Shown: positions 1 through 6,027 of the stretch, in pieces
Position numbering within the stretch: the stretch's first letter is position 1
Layout of the letters: each line of letters starts with the position of its first letter
NCBI GenBank assembly: GCA_002327985.1
Contig: DCVM01000023.1
Location: forward strand, 1 to 14,317
Direction of reading: 5' to 3'
DNA: 14,317 bases
From: Syntrophaceae bacterium UBA2188
GTDB taxonomy: Bacteria; Desulfobacterota; BSN033; UBA1163
Translations under genes and position numbers: made by a program
Notes under the pieces: model-generated
The model's input: only the letters and a program-made list of their open reading frames with translations
Told to the model about the DNA's origin: nothing
Databases searched by the model: none

Positions 1-903
1 ACGGCTCTTCTCCGGGTGCTTCTCGGTGACAGGAGTTTCTCTCTCTATCAATCTCAAATCCTGAAGCACCGAGAGATATTTACTGACTGGACCTCGTTCG
101 ATTCTAGTTCGTTGGACAATATCATTCATACGGGTATTTCCAAAAGCAATAGACTGAAGGATAGACAGATAATGTTTAGGGTCCCGGAGTTCTTCCATCA
201 GGATGAAACGTACCTCATCATACAAGAATGCAGTAGGGTTCAAAATTTGTTTTTCAATGTTTTGATGAAATGGAAGTTTATCAGAGAACTGGATTAGATA
301 GGCTGGTACGCCACCCAGGATGGCATAAGCATAGATTCTTTCTTCTGGAGAATAATTTGGATAAAATTTCTTTAATATATAAAGGGGCAAAGGTTGTAGG
401 AGGAGTTGTCCGGTTCGACGACCGAATAATGGACTTTTGTGGCCTAAAATCTCTCGCTCCATAAAGCTGACAAATGACCCACAAAGAATCATATAAAGCT
501 TTGAATCCTTACCTGCTTCGTCCCAAATTCTCTGAAGAATGGAAGGAAGGGCTGGCTGACTTGAGCATAGATAAGGAAATTCATCCATGATGAGGACGAC
601 TCTTTCCTTTTTCCCCAAATCTACAATATATCTTAAGAGGGGATCCCATTCTGGAGGAGGATCTGTCTGAAGGAGGGGATTTGGATAAAGGAGATGAACA
701 GTCTCTGAAAACCGGTGACGCTGATCTTGATCTGCTCCAAGATCGGCCACGAAATAGATCACCTTTTTCTTCGAGAACGATTCCCTTAAAAGTTCCGTCT
801 TGCCAATACGTCGCCGACCATAAACGATAATAAGCTCAGCTCTTTGGGAAGTCATCCGGTCCAGTAGAAATTGAATTTCCGATTCTCGATTGACGAAAGC
901 CAA
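1..903 (-). CDS. AAA ATPase of the archaeal-type ATPase_2/DUF234 family (partial, runs off left edge)
   Basis: This gene has 301 codons and no stop before the window edge, so its C-terminus is missing. An N-terminal FVNRESEIQFL segment leads into a Walker A P-loop, GRRRIGKT (residues 29-36). A Walker B VVLIMDEFPYL has D107-E108, and the L-C-G-S-F sensor-like strand follows near residue 155. The motif order is that of the archaeal ATPase (PF01637) plus DUF234 family. The last visible 40 residues (NDIVQRTRIERGPVSKYLSVL) look like a winged helix. The start is taken as TTG at 903, because GGAG lies 6 nt upstream and an in-frame TAG stands further upstream. Family members are usually about 450-480 residues; their role is poorly known, though they are often stand-alone or linked to nuclease-like C-terminal domains. 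Confidence in the family is high, in the function low. Confidence 0.85.
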   Translation of the reverse strand, partial: MAFVNRESEIQFLLDRMTSQRAELIIVYGRRRIGKTELLRESFSKKKVIYFVADLGADQDQRHRFSETVHLLYPNPLLQTDPPPEWDPLLRYIVDLGKKERVVLIMDEFPYLCSSQPALPSILQRIWDEAGKDSKLYMILCGSFVSFMEREILGHKSPLFGRRTGQLLLQPLPLYILKKFYPNYSPEERIYAYAILGGVPAYLIQFSDKLPFHQNIEKQILNPTAFLYDEVRFILMEELRDPKHYLSILQSIAFGNTRMNDIVQRTRIERGPVSKYLSVLQDLRLIERETPVTEKHPEKSR

Positions 904-929
904 TGAATTCTCCTTTGTCTGTTTTAAAG

Positions 930-969
930 TAGTCTACTTTAAAGTAGACTATTTAAAATTCAATGTCAA
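930..969 (-). promoter_or_regulatory. Promoter of the AAA ATPase gene overlapped by a 22-bp perfect palindrome
   Basis: On the minus strand a TTGACA -35 (969-964) is followed after 17 nt by a TACTTT -10 (946-941). The -10 lies inside a perfect palindrome spanning 930-951, built from CTACTTTAAAGTAG with matching flanks. A further half-site, AAAGTAG (926-932), pairs with CTACTTT (934-940), giving three alternating half-sites. This is the geometry of an operator for a dimeric repressor. Because the ATPase itself carries a winged helix, autoregulation is possible but unproven. Confidence 0.6.
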
Positions 970-1049
970 GCCCTTTTGGTCCATCCTGCCCATGAGCCAA
1001 TATTTATACACGGCAATTTAAATTGAACTCACTCTAAAAACCGCTCTTA

Positions 1050-1061
1050 TTGTGCTATACT
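1050..1061 (+). promoter_or_regulatory. Extended -10 promoter of the lipoprotein gene
   Basis: TGCTATACT (1053-1061) is an extended -10 element of the TGnTATAAT type, 65 nt before the lipoprotein ATG. No good -35 is present at the usual distance; a TTGAAC at 1023 is too far upstream. Confidence 0.4.
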
Positions 1062-1125
1062 ACGTCAACTTGTGTGAAGTTTGCCCAAAGTTTTAAAGTT
1101 ATCCTTCAGAAGGAGGTTCCCAATT

Positions 1126-1530
1126 ATGAGGTCTACATTGATCGCTATTTTTGTGGGGGGAGTTGTAATTCTCTCCATTTCTTCTTGCGCCACGGTGCCC
1201 ACAGAACCTCTCGCTTCAGGAGAGCTAAGGTTGCTAAGTATACATCCAGAGAAGGGGGACATCAAATTAAATTTCCCATTTGTGGTGAATATCCATTTTG
1301 AAGCGGAGGGTAAACCTGAGATTCGGACCGCTTGTTTTTACTTTTCGGGTGACGGGCCATACTGTTATAAAGTAATGGATGTGAATTACGGGTCACCCGG
1401 AATGATCAAGGCAGAGATTCGAGCTAAAAACTCAGGTTCCTATGCCCTGGAAAGTTATGTCTATTATATTAAGGATGGGAAGACACAACCGACGAATGTG
1501 GTGAATTGTCAAATCCGTGTTATTCCGTAA
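1126..1530 (+). CDS. Small lipoprotein, unknown function
   Basis: The gene encodes 134 residues. The chosen start is ATG 1126, with AGGAGG at 1111-1116 nine nt upstream; a TTG at 1081 in the same frame would add 15 residues but has no such site. The N-terminus is a short basic and hydrophobic signal (MRSTLIAIFVGG) ending in the lipobox I-S-S-C21, so the mature protein should be lipidated at Cys21. The remaining ~110 residues are rich in alternating hydrophobic beta-strand patterns (FVVNIHFEAEG, SYALESYVYYIKDG) and end at VNCQIRVIP, which suggests one Ig-like beta-sandwich domain. Two further cysteine pairs could form disulfides. I do not recognise the family. It is monocistronic, with its own promoter and terminator. 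Confidence 0.8.
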   Translation: MRSTLIAIFVGGVVILSISSCATVPTEPLASGELRLLSIHPEKGDIKLNFPFVVNIHFEAEGKPEIRTACFYFSGDGPYCYKVMDVNYGSPGMIKAEIRAKNSGSYALESYVYYIKDGKTQPTNVVNCQIRVIP

Positions 1531-1550
1531 CAAACTCAGGTAGGGTATTC

Positions 1551-1595
1551 ACTGCACAAAAATCTGAATTTTTGTGCAGTACGATTTAATTTTTG
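1551..1595 (+). terminator. Rho-independent terminator after the lipoprotein gene
   Basis: A perfect 13-bp stem (1551-1563 pairing with 1568-1580) closes a CTGA loop. T-rich sequence (ATTTAATTTTTGC) follows, 20 nt after the lipoprotein stop. Confidence 0.75.
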
Positions 1596-1713
1596 CATAA
1601 AATATTAATTTTTAACTGTTAAGGTCAACTTTTTTACAGACAGGTTAAAGAGATGGACCCTAACGCTCGCGGAAGTTATGGGTGAATTCCTCTCTTTTTT
1701 ATTTGGGAACCCT

Positions 1714-1732
1714 TACCGGTGAACCACCGGTA
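1714..1732. other. Short GC-rich hairpin downstream of the fmdB-like gene
   Basis: TACCGGTG (1714-1721) and CACCGGTA (1725-1732) form an 8-bp stem with an AAC loop, 11 nt after the stop of the minus-strand zinc ribbon gene. Neither side has a convincing T-run, so it may only stabilise the mRNA 3' end or be a weak terminator. The remainder of 1596-1742 shows no gene. Confidence 0.4.
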
Positions 1733-1742
1733 GGAATTAACC

Positions 1743-1946
1743 TCAAGTAAATTTCGAAGACCCACCTGAAGGGCCGCAGGAAGAAGACGATTCTGCTCCT
1801 TTTGAAGAAAAGAAACTGGAGAGTATCTTCTCAGGCTTCTTCTGGCCACAATAGGGGCAGCTTAAATGGTCTCCCCCCTCGTTAACCTTCTGGATTCTTT
1901 CAAAAACTTCCCCACACTTTCGACATCGATATTCGTAGATAGGCAT
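1743..1946 (-). CDS. FmdB-family zinc ribbon protein
   Basis: The gene encodes 67 residues and begins MPIYEYRCRKCGEVFE, the hallmark of the FmdB/putative regulatory zinc ribbon family. A zinc site is formed by C8-x2-C11 and C30-x2-C33. The tail is Ser/Gly rich (ESSSSCGPSGGSSKF), also usual in the family. GGAAGGGG lies a short distance before the ATG. FmdB was named for a proposed regulator of a formamidase/amide operon, but most members have no defined role. It lies 148 bp downstream of the cytochrome b-HMA gene in the same direction. A repeat-rich spacer separates them, so cotranscription is possible but not shown. Confidence 0.9.
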   Translation of the reverse strand: MPIYEYRCRKCGEVFERIQKVNEGGDHLSCPYCGQKKPEKILSSFFSSKGAESSSSCGPSGGSSKFT

Positions 1947-1975
1947 TTTTTTCCCCTTCCATAGTTAAGAAAATC

Positions 1976-2085
1976 GGTTATCAGGGCATCAGGATATCCG
2001 TGCGAAGGGTACCAGGAATCAGGTTATCAGGGGAAAACCTGACATTCTGGTATCCTGATAATCCCTCCCTGATAATCTGATACCC
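1976..2085. repeat. Cluster of TTATCAGG repeats, two direct and two inverted
   Basis: The octamer TTATCAGG occurs at 1978-1985 and 2024-2031, and its reverse complement CCTGATAA at 2054-2061 and 2068-2075. Related partial copies (ATCAGGATATC, TCTGATACC) fill the gaps. The longer unit GGTTATCAGGG is present twice. CAGGTT (2020-2025) and AACCTG (2037-2042) can pair locally. It resembles a degraded intergenic palindromic repeat between the fmdB-like and cytochrome b genes. Confidence 0.6.
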
Positions 2086-2094
2086 TCCGAATCA

Positions 2095-2298
2095 TTATTG
2101 GATCACATCGTACCCTGCATCGGCGACCGCTTTTTCTATTTTGTCAGAGGCAACCTCTTTTGTATTATCAAATCGAACCTCTCCTTTGGCAAGATCCACC
2201 TGAACGTTTTTAATCCCCTCCAGTTGGCCCAGCGCCTTTGTGACCGATATCACGCAATGCTGGCAGCTCATTCCCTTAACTTTTATTATTGATGGCAT
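2095..2298 (-). CDS. Possible separately translated CopZ-like HMA protein (internal start of the cytochrome b gene)
   Basis: An in-frame ATG at 2298 is preceded by a perfect AAAGGAGG (2314-2307) with an 8-nt spacer. It would give a free 67-residue HMA protein, MPSIIKVKGMSCQHC onward. That is the length of stand-alone copper chaperones such as CopZ, with the usual beta-alpha-beta-beta-alpha-beta layout and MxCxxC. The same bases also encode K-E-E-R of the linker, so the match could be chance in an E/K-rich linker. The site is nevertheless as strong as any in the window. Whether the full fusion, the short form or both are made cannot be decided from sequence. Confidence 0.45.
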   Translation of the reverse strand: MPSIIKVKGMSCQHCVISVTKALGQLEGIKNVQVDLAKGEVRFDNTKEVASDKIEKAVADAGYDVIQ

Positions 2299-3123
2299 TG
2301 TCCTCTCCTCCTTTGCCGTTTGGTTTTCCTCTATTTCTGCGGCCACCATGGCTACATCATTTTCTTCAGGCTTAACCTCACTCTCAATCTGAACCTTCTC
2401 TTTGTTCATTTCGGTGGCCTCATCCTCAACCTTGCCCTTCGCCTCAACCTTATTTTTCATCAGTTCCTCATACCAGATTGTATGGCGATCTTGCACATAT
2501 CCTAAATTGACTTCTCCGGTAAAGATTGATTTGACCAGGGGCCGATTCACTTTAAAGATCAATGCTGCTAAATGAGCGAGGACACCCAAAAGAAAGAAGA
2601 TCGTGGTAAAGGTATGAGTTAATGTCATTGAATTAATCAGAGTTGGAGATAGGGTGACCCCAGGTAGATTTTTGATCACCTTGAATACACCTGTCAAAAC
2701 CAAAATCAATCCCACCCCTCCCAGATAGGCATAGGCTAATCTTTGCTCGGGAAGATACTTATCCGATTTTGGCTCATCTCCAAAGCCGAACATGCTTAAT
2801 ATGGTTATTAGAGATGCTTTAACATCTCCTCTTCTTGGGATAAGCCCCTGGTGTCCAAGCCATCCGTGGTATAAGGCATGAAAGAGCATGATGGAGACAA
2901 AAACAATCCCAGCGAGATAATGGATTTTCAGGTTGATGAAGAAGTCTCCTGCCCAACCCAAACCTGGGATCTCAGTCACCATGTACCGTTTATACATGGG
3001 GAGCTCTCCAAATCCGGAGAAGATCAGAAGGAGCCCGGAAATAGCTAAAATCCAGTGCTCTGCAAGCTCAATAGGACTATGGCGAAGGACCACCTTTTTG
3101 TCTTGAATAATCCTTTCTTGCAT
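2095..3123 (-). CDS. Formate dehydrogenase-type cytochrome b subunit fused to a C-terminal HMA (CopZ-like) domain
   Basis: The gene encodes 342 residues. Residues 1-215 form a four-helix cytochrome b of the FdnI/FdoI type. Conserved histidines are H23 (EHW), H68, H82/H86, H170 and H184, candidates for two haem b groups. Helices lie near residues 22-38, 64-85, 130-148 and 166-190. A charged linker (about 220-275) leads to an HMA domain (276-342) with the metal motif M-S-C287-Q-H-C290. The domain is the size of a free CopZ. The gene overlaps the upstream iron-sulfur gene by one base (TAATG), so the two are coupled. The family passes electrons from an iron-sulfur subunit to quinone in the cytoplasmic membrane. 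In FdnI both termini face the cytoplasm, which would put the HMA domain there. The fusion is unusual; an internal start at 2298 may also release the HMA domain alone. Confidence 0.9.
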   Translation of the reverse strand: MQERIIQDKKVVLRHSPIELAEHWILAISGLLLIFSGFGELPMYKRYMVTEIPGLGWAGDFFINLKIHYLAGIVFVSIMLFHALYHGWLGHQGLIPRRGDVKASLITILSMFGFGDEPKSDKYLPEQRLAYAYLGGVGLILVLTGVFKVIKNLPGVTLSPTLINSMTLTHTFTTIFFLLGVLAHLAALIFKVNRPLVKSIFTGEVNLGYVQDRHTIWYEELMKNKVEAKGKVEDEATEMNKEKVQIESEVKPEENDVAMVAAEIEENQTAKEERTMPSIIKVKGMSCQHCVISVTKALGQLEGIKNVQVDLAKGEVRFDNTKEVASDKIEKAVADAGYDVIQ

Positions 3124-4163
3124 TACTCCTCCTCCTTCTTGGTATGGATCGAGACTCCCTCAGTGTCCTTTGCCTCTGCTGTCGTATTTTCCTTTTTTCC
3201 TTTGTGATAAAGGGCAAGACCGATTGCACCCAGCGCACTGATGATCGGACCGATGAAAAAACCCTTAGCCCAACCATTGACATCGGCAAGTGGATTTTCC
3301 ACCTTTCCCATCGTGAGTGTTGATTTAGCTTCTTTTAACTTCAAATCAATCTTCTCAAAAGGAACTCTGCTGACATAAAGTGTTCCTGTCCCACCATTTT
3401 CATTCTCGCCATAGATAAATCCATTGATCTCTCTTGCCCGATCATGGGCTAACTTCAGAATTTGATCTCTTTTCCCGAAAAACAGGGGCTTTCTCGCTCC
3501 AAGTCTTTTTTCGCAAGCTTCCACACAGGCAGGAATCAATCCCTTTTTAATTCTATCGTGACAAAGGTCACATTTGTACATGACCCCTCCTCCTGCAGGG
3601 ATGGGCTGAAGCTTGAGATAGATCCCAACGCCACTCTGCCTCTGAGGGATATGCCAAGGACAGACTGCCTTGCATTTTGCTCCTCCCAGGCATAGATCAT
3701 GATTGATTACCACTGAACCATCCTCATACTTATCCAGAGCTCCAAATGGACAGAGATTGGAACAAGGCGGATTGTCACAGTGCATGCAACGGCGAGGGAG
3801 AAAAATTTCTTCTCCTTCTACCTCAACTTTCTGAATGGTTGTCCAGTTATAAGGAGTGAGGGTATTCGTCACATCCCTCTTTTTCGACCAGTTATCGTGC
3901 GTCTTTTGGGGCCAGAGGTCCTTGATCGGCTCTTTGGGATTGGGAAATTTCTTTTCATTAACCATTCTGCAGGCTTCCACACACCTCGGTATCGGTTCAT
4001 TCTTACAACCATCACACTTTGTCAGGTCTATCAATGTCGCGTAGGTCCTCGTTTTCGCAGACGCGAGACCGGACAACCCTAATACTCCTGCCGCCCCTAC
4101 CCCGGCTACGATCGCTCCCGTTTTAAGGAAATTCCTTCTGCTCAACCCATCCTTTTTATTCAT
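3123..4163 (-). CDS. Tat-exported four-cluster ferredoxin subunit (FdnH/HybA-like), one cluster lacking a Cys ligand
   Basis: The gene encodes 346 residues. The N-terminus has a twin-arginine signal, L-S-R-R-N-F-L-K, then a hydrophobic stretch to ASA (34-36), so the protein should be folded and exported by Tat. Cysteine groups are C50/C53/C61/C65, C126/C129/C134/C138, C158/C164/C168 and C198/C201/C213/C217. The pattern is that of the beta subunits of periplasmic formate dehydrogenase, Hyd-2 and related enzymes. The third group reads C-L-G-G-A-K-C, with Gly161 where the family has Cys, so that cluster may be [3Fe-4S] or differently ligated. One C-terminal helix (GFFIGPIISALGAIGLALY, about 300-320) anchors it in the membrane. 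It sits between the repressor and the cytochrome b gene. AGAGAGG precedes the ATG. No catalytic molybdopterin or NiFe subunit is nearby. Confidence 0.92.
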   Translation of the reverse strand: MNKKDGLSRRNFLKTGAIVAGVGAAGVLGLSGLASAKTRTYATLIDLTKCDGCKNEPIPRCVEACRMVNEKKFPNPKEPIKDLWPQKTHDNWSKKRDVTNTLTPYNWTTIQKVEVEGEEIFLPRRCMHCDNPPCSNLCPFGALDKYEDGSVVINHDLCLGGAKCKAVCPWHIPQRQSGVGIYLKLQPIPAGGGVMYKCDLCHDRIKKGLIPACVEACEKRLGARKPLFFGKRDQILKLAHDRAREINGFIYGENENGGTGTLYVSRVPFEKIDLKLKEAKSTLTMGKVENPLADVNGWAKGFFIGPIISALGAIGLALYHKGKKENTTAEAKDTEGVSIHTKKEEE

Positions 4164-4221
4164 AAAGCCTCTCTTATAGGTAACGCTATGCGCCCAGTGC
4201 TATGCCCCATGCGAATTTTAC

Positions 4222-4497
4222 TTAGGCCCAATCAATATACCTCGAGACAGCCTTTTGGAAGTCCTCTAACGCCTCCCCCCGCTTGGCACCCGCATCCTTC
4301 TGTGTCTTGCTTAGACATTCCTCCATATAAGTTTTCACAACGACAATCCCCACTTTTTTAATGGCTGCAGTCACAGCGGCTACCTGGGTTAGAATGTCCG
4401 TGCAAGGAACCTCCTCTTCCACCATCCTTTGCAGCCCTCGCAATTGGCCTTCGATCCTTTTCAACCTTAGCAAAACGTCCTTTTTTTCGCGTTCCAT
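4222..4497 (-). CDS. CsoR/FrmR-family (DUF156) repressor, CstR-like Cys-x-Cys ligand set
   Basis: The gene encodes 91 residues of an all-helical DUF156 protein: RLKRIEGQLRGLQRMVEE, then V-P-C32, and V-V-K-T-Y57-M-E-E-C61. Cu(I)-sensing CsoR uses Cys, His and Cys, with the His four residues before the second Cys. Here that place is Tyr57, so only C32 and C61 remain. This matches the persulfide sensor CstR (Cys31/Cys60) better than copper-sensing CsoR. The start is ATG 4497, six nt after a G-run that can act as ribosome binding site. A GTG at 4539 lies upstream of the -10 and is excluded. It heads the operon with the ferredoxin and cytochrome b-HMA genes and probably represses it. The effector could be sulfane sulfur or a metal. 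Confidence 0.9.
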   Translation of the reverse strand: MEREKKDVLLRLKRIEGQLRGLQRMVEEEVPCTDILTQVAAVTAAIKKVGIVVVKTYMEECLSKTQKDAGAKRGEALEDFQKAVSRYIDWA

Positions 4498-4499
4498 AC

Positions 4500-4552
4500 T
4501 ATACCCCCCTATGGTATATCTTAATATTAAGCCTCCCACACCGGCTTGTCAA
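4500..4552 (-). promoter_or_regulatory. Promoter and operator of the csoR/cstR-like operon
   Basis: On the minus strand TTGACA (4552-4547), a 17-nt spacer and TAATAT (4529-4524) form a near-consensus sigma70 promoter. Transcription should start near 4517. A dyad, TATACC (4500-4505) and GGTATA (4513-4518) around a C-run, covers the start point and ends 3 nt before the ATG. GC-runs flanked by TATA half-sites are typical of CsoR/CstR operators. Binding here would block initiation and also cover the ribosome binding G-run, so autorepression is likely. Confidence 0.7.
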
Positions 4553-4591
4553 GAGAAAATGTGAGGCCTCCGAAAACCTTTAGGCTCCCTT

Positions 4592-4662
4592 GATTACACA
4601 GATTTCAAGAAATGATTTCACAGATTTTTCTTGTTTTCAATTCATCTCACATCTGTGTAATC
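4592..4662. repeat. GATTACACAGATTT intergenic repeat with inverted copy
   Basis: GATTACACAGATTT (4592-4605) is followed by the near-identical GATTTCACAGATTT (4614-4627). A perfect 12-base inverted copy, ATCTGTGTAATC, lies at 4651-4662. The three copies can fold into a long stem. It sits between the divergent csoR-like and hydrolase promoters and looks like a copy of a dispersed intergenic repeat. Confidence 0.6.
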
Positions 4663-4682
4663 GGCTCTTAATCAGAGTAATC

Positions 4683-4712
4683 AGAGATTTCTTGATTCTT
4701 TGAGAAATCTCT
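4683..4712. other. 10-bp hairpin upstream of the hydrolase promoter
   Basis: AGAGATTTCT (4683-4692) pairs perfectly with AGAAATCTCT (4703-4712) over a 10-nt loop. A short TCAATTTT follows on the plus strand. It ends 10 nt before the hydrolase -35 and may be a weak plus-strand terminator or an operator. Confidence 0.4.
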
Positions 4713-4722
4713 TCAATTTTGG

Positions 4723-4752
4723 TTGACAAGCGTCCATCATTCATTTTATTTA
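4723..4752 (+). promoter_or_regulatory. Probable promoter of the alpha/beta hydrolase gene
   Basis: TTGACA (4723-4728) is followed after 18 nt by TATTTA (4747-4752). The -35 is perfect and the -10 moderate, 37 nt before the ATG. Confidence 0.45.
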
Positions 4753-4789
4753 AGAACAGTTTACCTATATTATCAAAGGGGAAAGGTGG

Positions 4790-5578
4790 ATGCGAATTAA
4801 GGCAAACGGTATTCAAATCAATTATGAACTCTCTGGAAAGAAGGGCGCTCCGGTTGTGGTTCTCGGCCATTCATTGGCATCCAGTCTGGTCATGTGGAAT
4901 CCTCAGATGGATGCTTTGAATCCCCATTTCCAGACGCTCCGCTTTGACATGCGCGGTCATGGAAACAGTGAGGGGACATCTGGTTCCTATACGCTTGAAC
5001 TTTTGGCAGACGATGTCATTGGGTTATTAGATGCTTTGAAAATCGACCGGGTCCATTACGTTGGATTGTCCATCGGAGGCATGATCGGTCAGTCTCTTGC
5101 GTTGAACCACGCCCATCGCCTTGGACGTCTTGTCTTGTGCGATACCGCTTCCATAATTCCTCAAGAAGCCCAACCCATTTGGCAAGAGCGTATTGATAAA
5201 ACGCTTAGCAAAGGGATGAAGGCTCATGTGGGCGAAACCATGGAGCGCTGGTTTACCCCAGCTTTTCTCAAGCAGGGTACTCCCATCCTGGATATCATTC
5301 GAGAGCAAATCTTAGCCACATCCGTGCAGGGTTATATTGGCTGTGCGGAAGCAATCCGGAAGCTGAATTATCTCGATCAACTTTCAAAAATCAAAATACC
5401 TACTCTCATTATGGTTGGAGAAGACGATCCTGGGACGCCGGTCTCAGCCTCAGAGGCCATACACGGGCGGTTATCAAATTCAAAATTGGTGATCCTCCCT
5501 TCCGCCCGCCATCTCTCAAATATTGAACAAAGCGATGCTTTTAACAAAACTCTTTTAACTTTCCTGAAGAGGGAGTAA
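4790..5578 (+). CDS. Alpha/beta hydrolase, PcaD (3-oxoadipate enol-lactonase)-like
   Basis: The gene encodes 262 residues, the usual length of PcaD-type hydrolases. An oxyanion-hole motif, V-L-G-H-S (25-28), is followed by FDMRGHGNSEG (52-62). The nucleophile elbow is G-L-S94-I-G-G, the acid probably D213 in G-E-D-D-P-G-T-P, and the base H241 in A-R-H-L-S-N-I-E. The full Ser-Asp-His triad is therefore present. AAAGGTGG precedes ATG 4790. PcaD opens 3-oxoadipate enol-lactone in the beta-ketoadipate pathway, but the fold family is broad and no other pathway gene is nearby. An esterase or another C-C/ester hydrolase is equally possible. The enzyme should be cytoplasmic, since there is no signal peptide. 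The cupin gene converges on it 22 bp downstream. Confidence 0.88.
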   Translation: MRIKANGIQINYELSGKKGAPVVVLGHSLASSLVMWNPQMDALNPHFQTLRFDMRGHGNSEGTSGSYTLELLADDVIGLLDALKIDRVHYVGLSIGGMIGQSLALNHAHRLGRLVLCDTASIIPQEAQPIWQERIDKTLSKGMKAHVGETMERWFTPAFLKQGTPILDIIREQILATSVQGYIGCAEAIRKLNYLDQLSKIKIPTLIMVGEDDPGTPVSASEAIHGRLSNSKLVILPSARHLSNIEQSDAFNKTLLTFLKRE

Positions 5579-5600
5579 TTGGCCTCAAGAACTCCCTTGC

Positions 5601-5951
5601 TTATTCATATTCCTTGGGAACCGCACAAATCATGACGAAGGGGTCTTTTGAGGACCTGTTTTGATATTGATGTTTTTCATTAGGTAGGATGAGAACGAAA
5701 TCCCCCTTCCTTACTTCATATTCCTTTCCGCCTTCGTCGACCAAACATCCCTGACCTTCAATGATATAATTTAGGTGTTCGAAAGGATGCTGGTGATAAG
5801 GGGTATGGCCCTTTGGCCCAATGGTAAAGACCCGGAAGGAGAAGTTTGGAGAACCATCCTGTTTGGATAGGGGGACCTGTTTGTCAACTTCTTTGGCGCC
5901 TTCCATGCTTGCCTTGATCTTTTCAATTTTATCCAGACTCGATATTTTCAT
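5601..5951 (-). CDS. Single-domain cupin protein
   Basis: The gene encodes 116 residues of a Cupin_2 beta-barrel. Motif 1 is G48-HTPY-H53-Q-H55-PFE-H59-LNYIIEG, and motif 2 is G-DFVLILPNEKHQYQN. Metal ligands should be H53, H55, H59 and the His of motif 2; H59 replaces the usual Glu, a known variant (HxHPxEH). Small cupins of this kind bind Fe, Mn, Zn or Ni and range from isomerases and dioxygenases to binding proteins, so the activity cannot be assigned. AAGGAGG lies a short distance before the ATG. It converges with the PcaD-like gene, so shared function is not implied by an operon. Confidence 0.9.
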   Translation of the reverse strand: MKISSLDKIEKIKASMEGAKEVDKQVPLSKQDGSPNFSFRVFTIGPKGHTPYHQHPFEHLNYIIEGQGCLVDEGGKEYEVRKGDFVLILPNEKHQYQNRSSKDPFVMICAVPKEYE

Positions 5952-6027
5952 AAGAACCTCCTTCTAAAAAGCTACAAACTGTTTTCCCCCTCCCCTTTTT
6001 ATATCATCATGAATGACCACGAAGCAT

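Noticed and set aside
281..484. Small open frames on both strands in 16-484
   Set aside because: They overlap the AAA ATPase gene, whose frame is continuous with Walker A and B motifs; the others have no ribosome sites or known motifs.
4498..4539. GTG 4539 as start of the DUF156 repressor
   Set aside because: It lies upstream of the -10 element (4529-4524) and would add 14 residues not found in the family; ATG 4497 gives the usual length.
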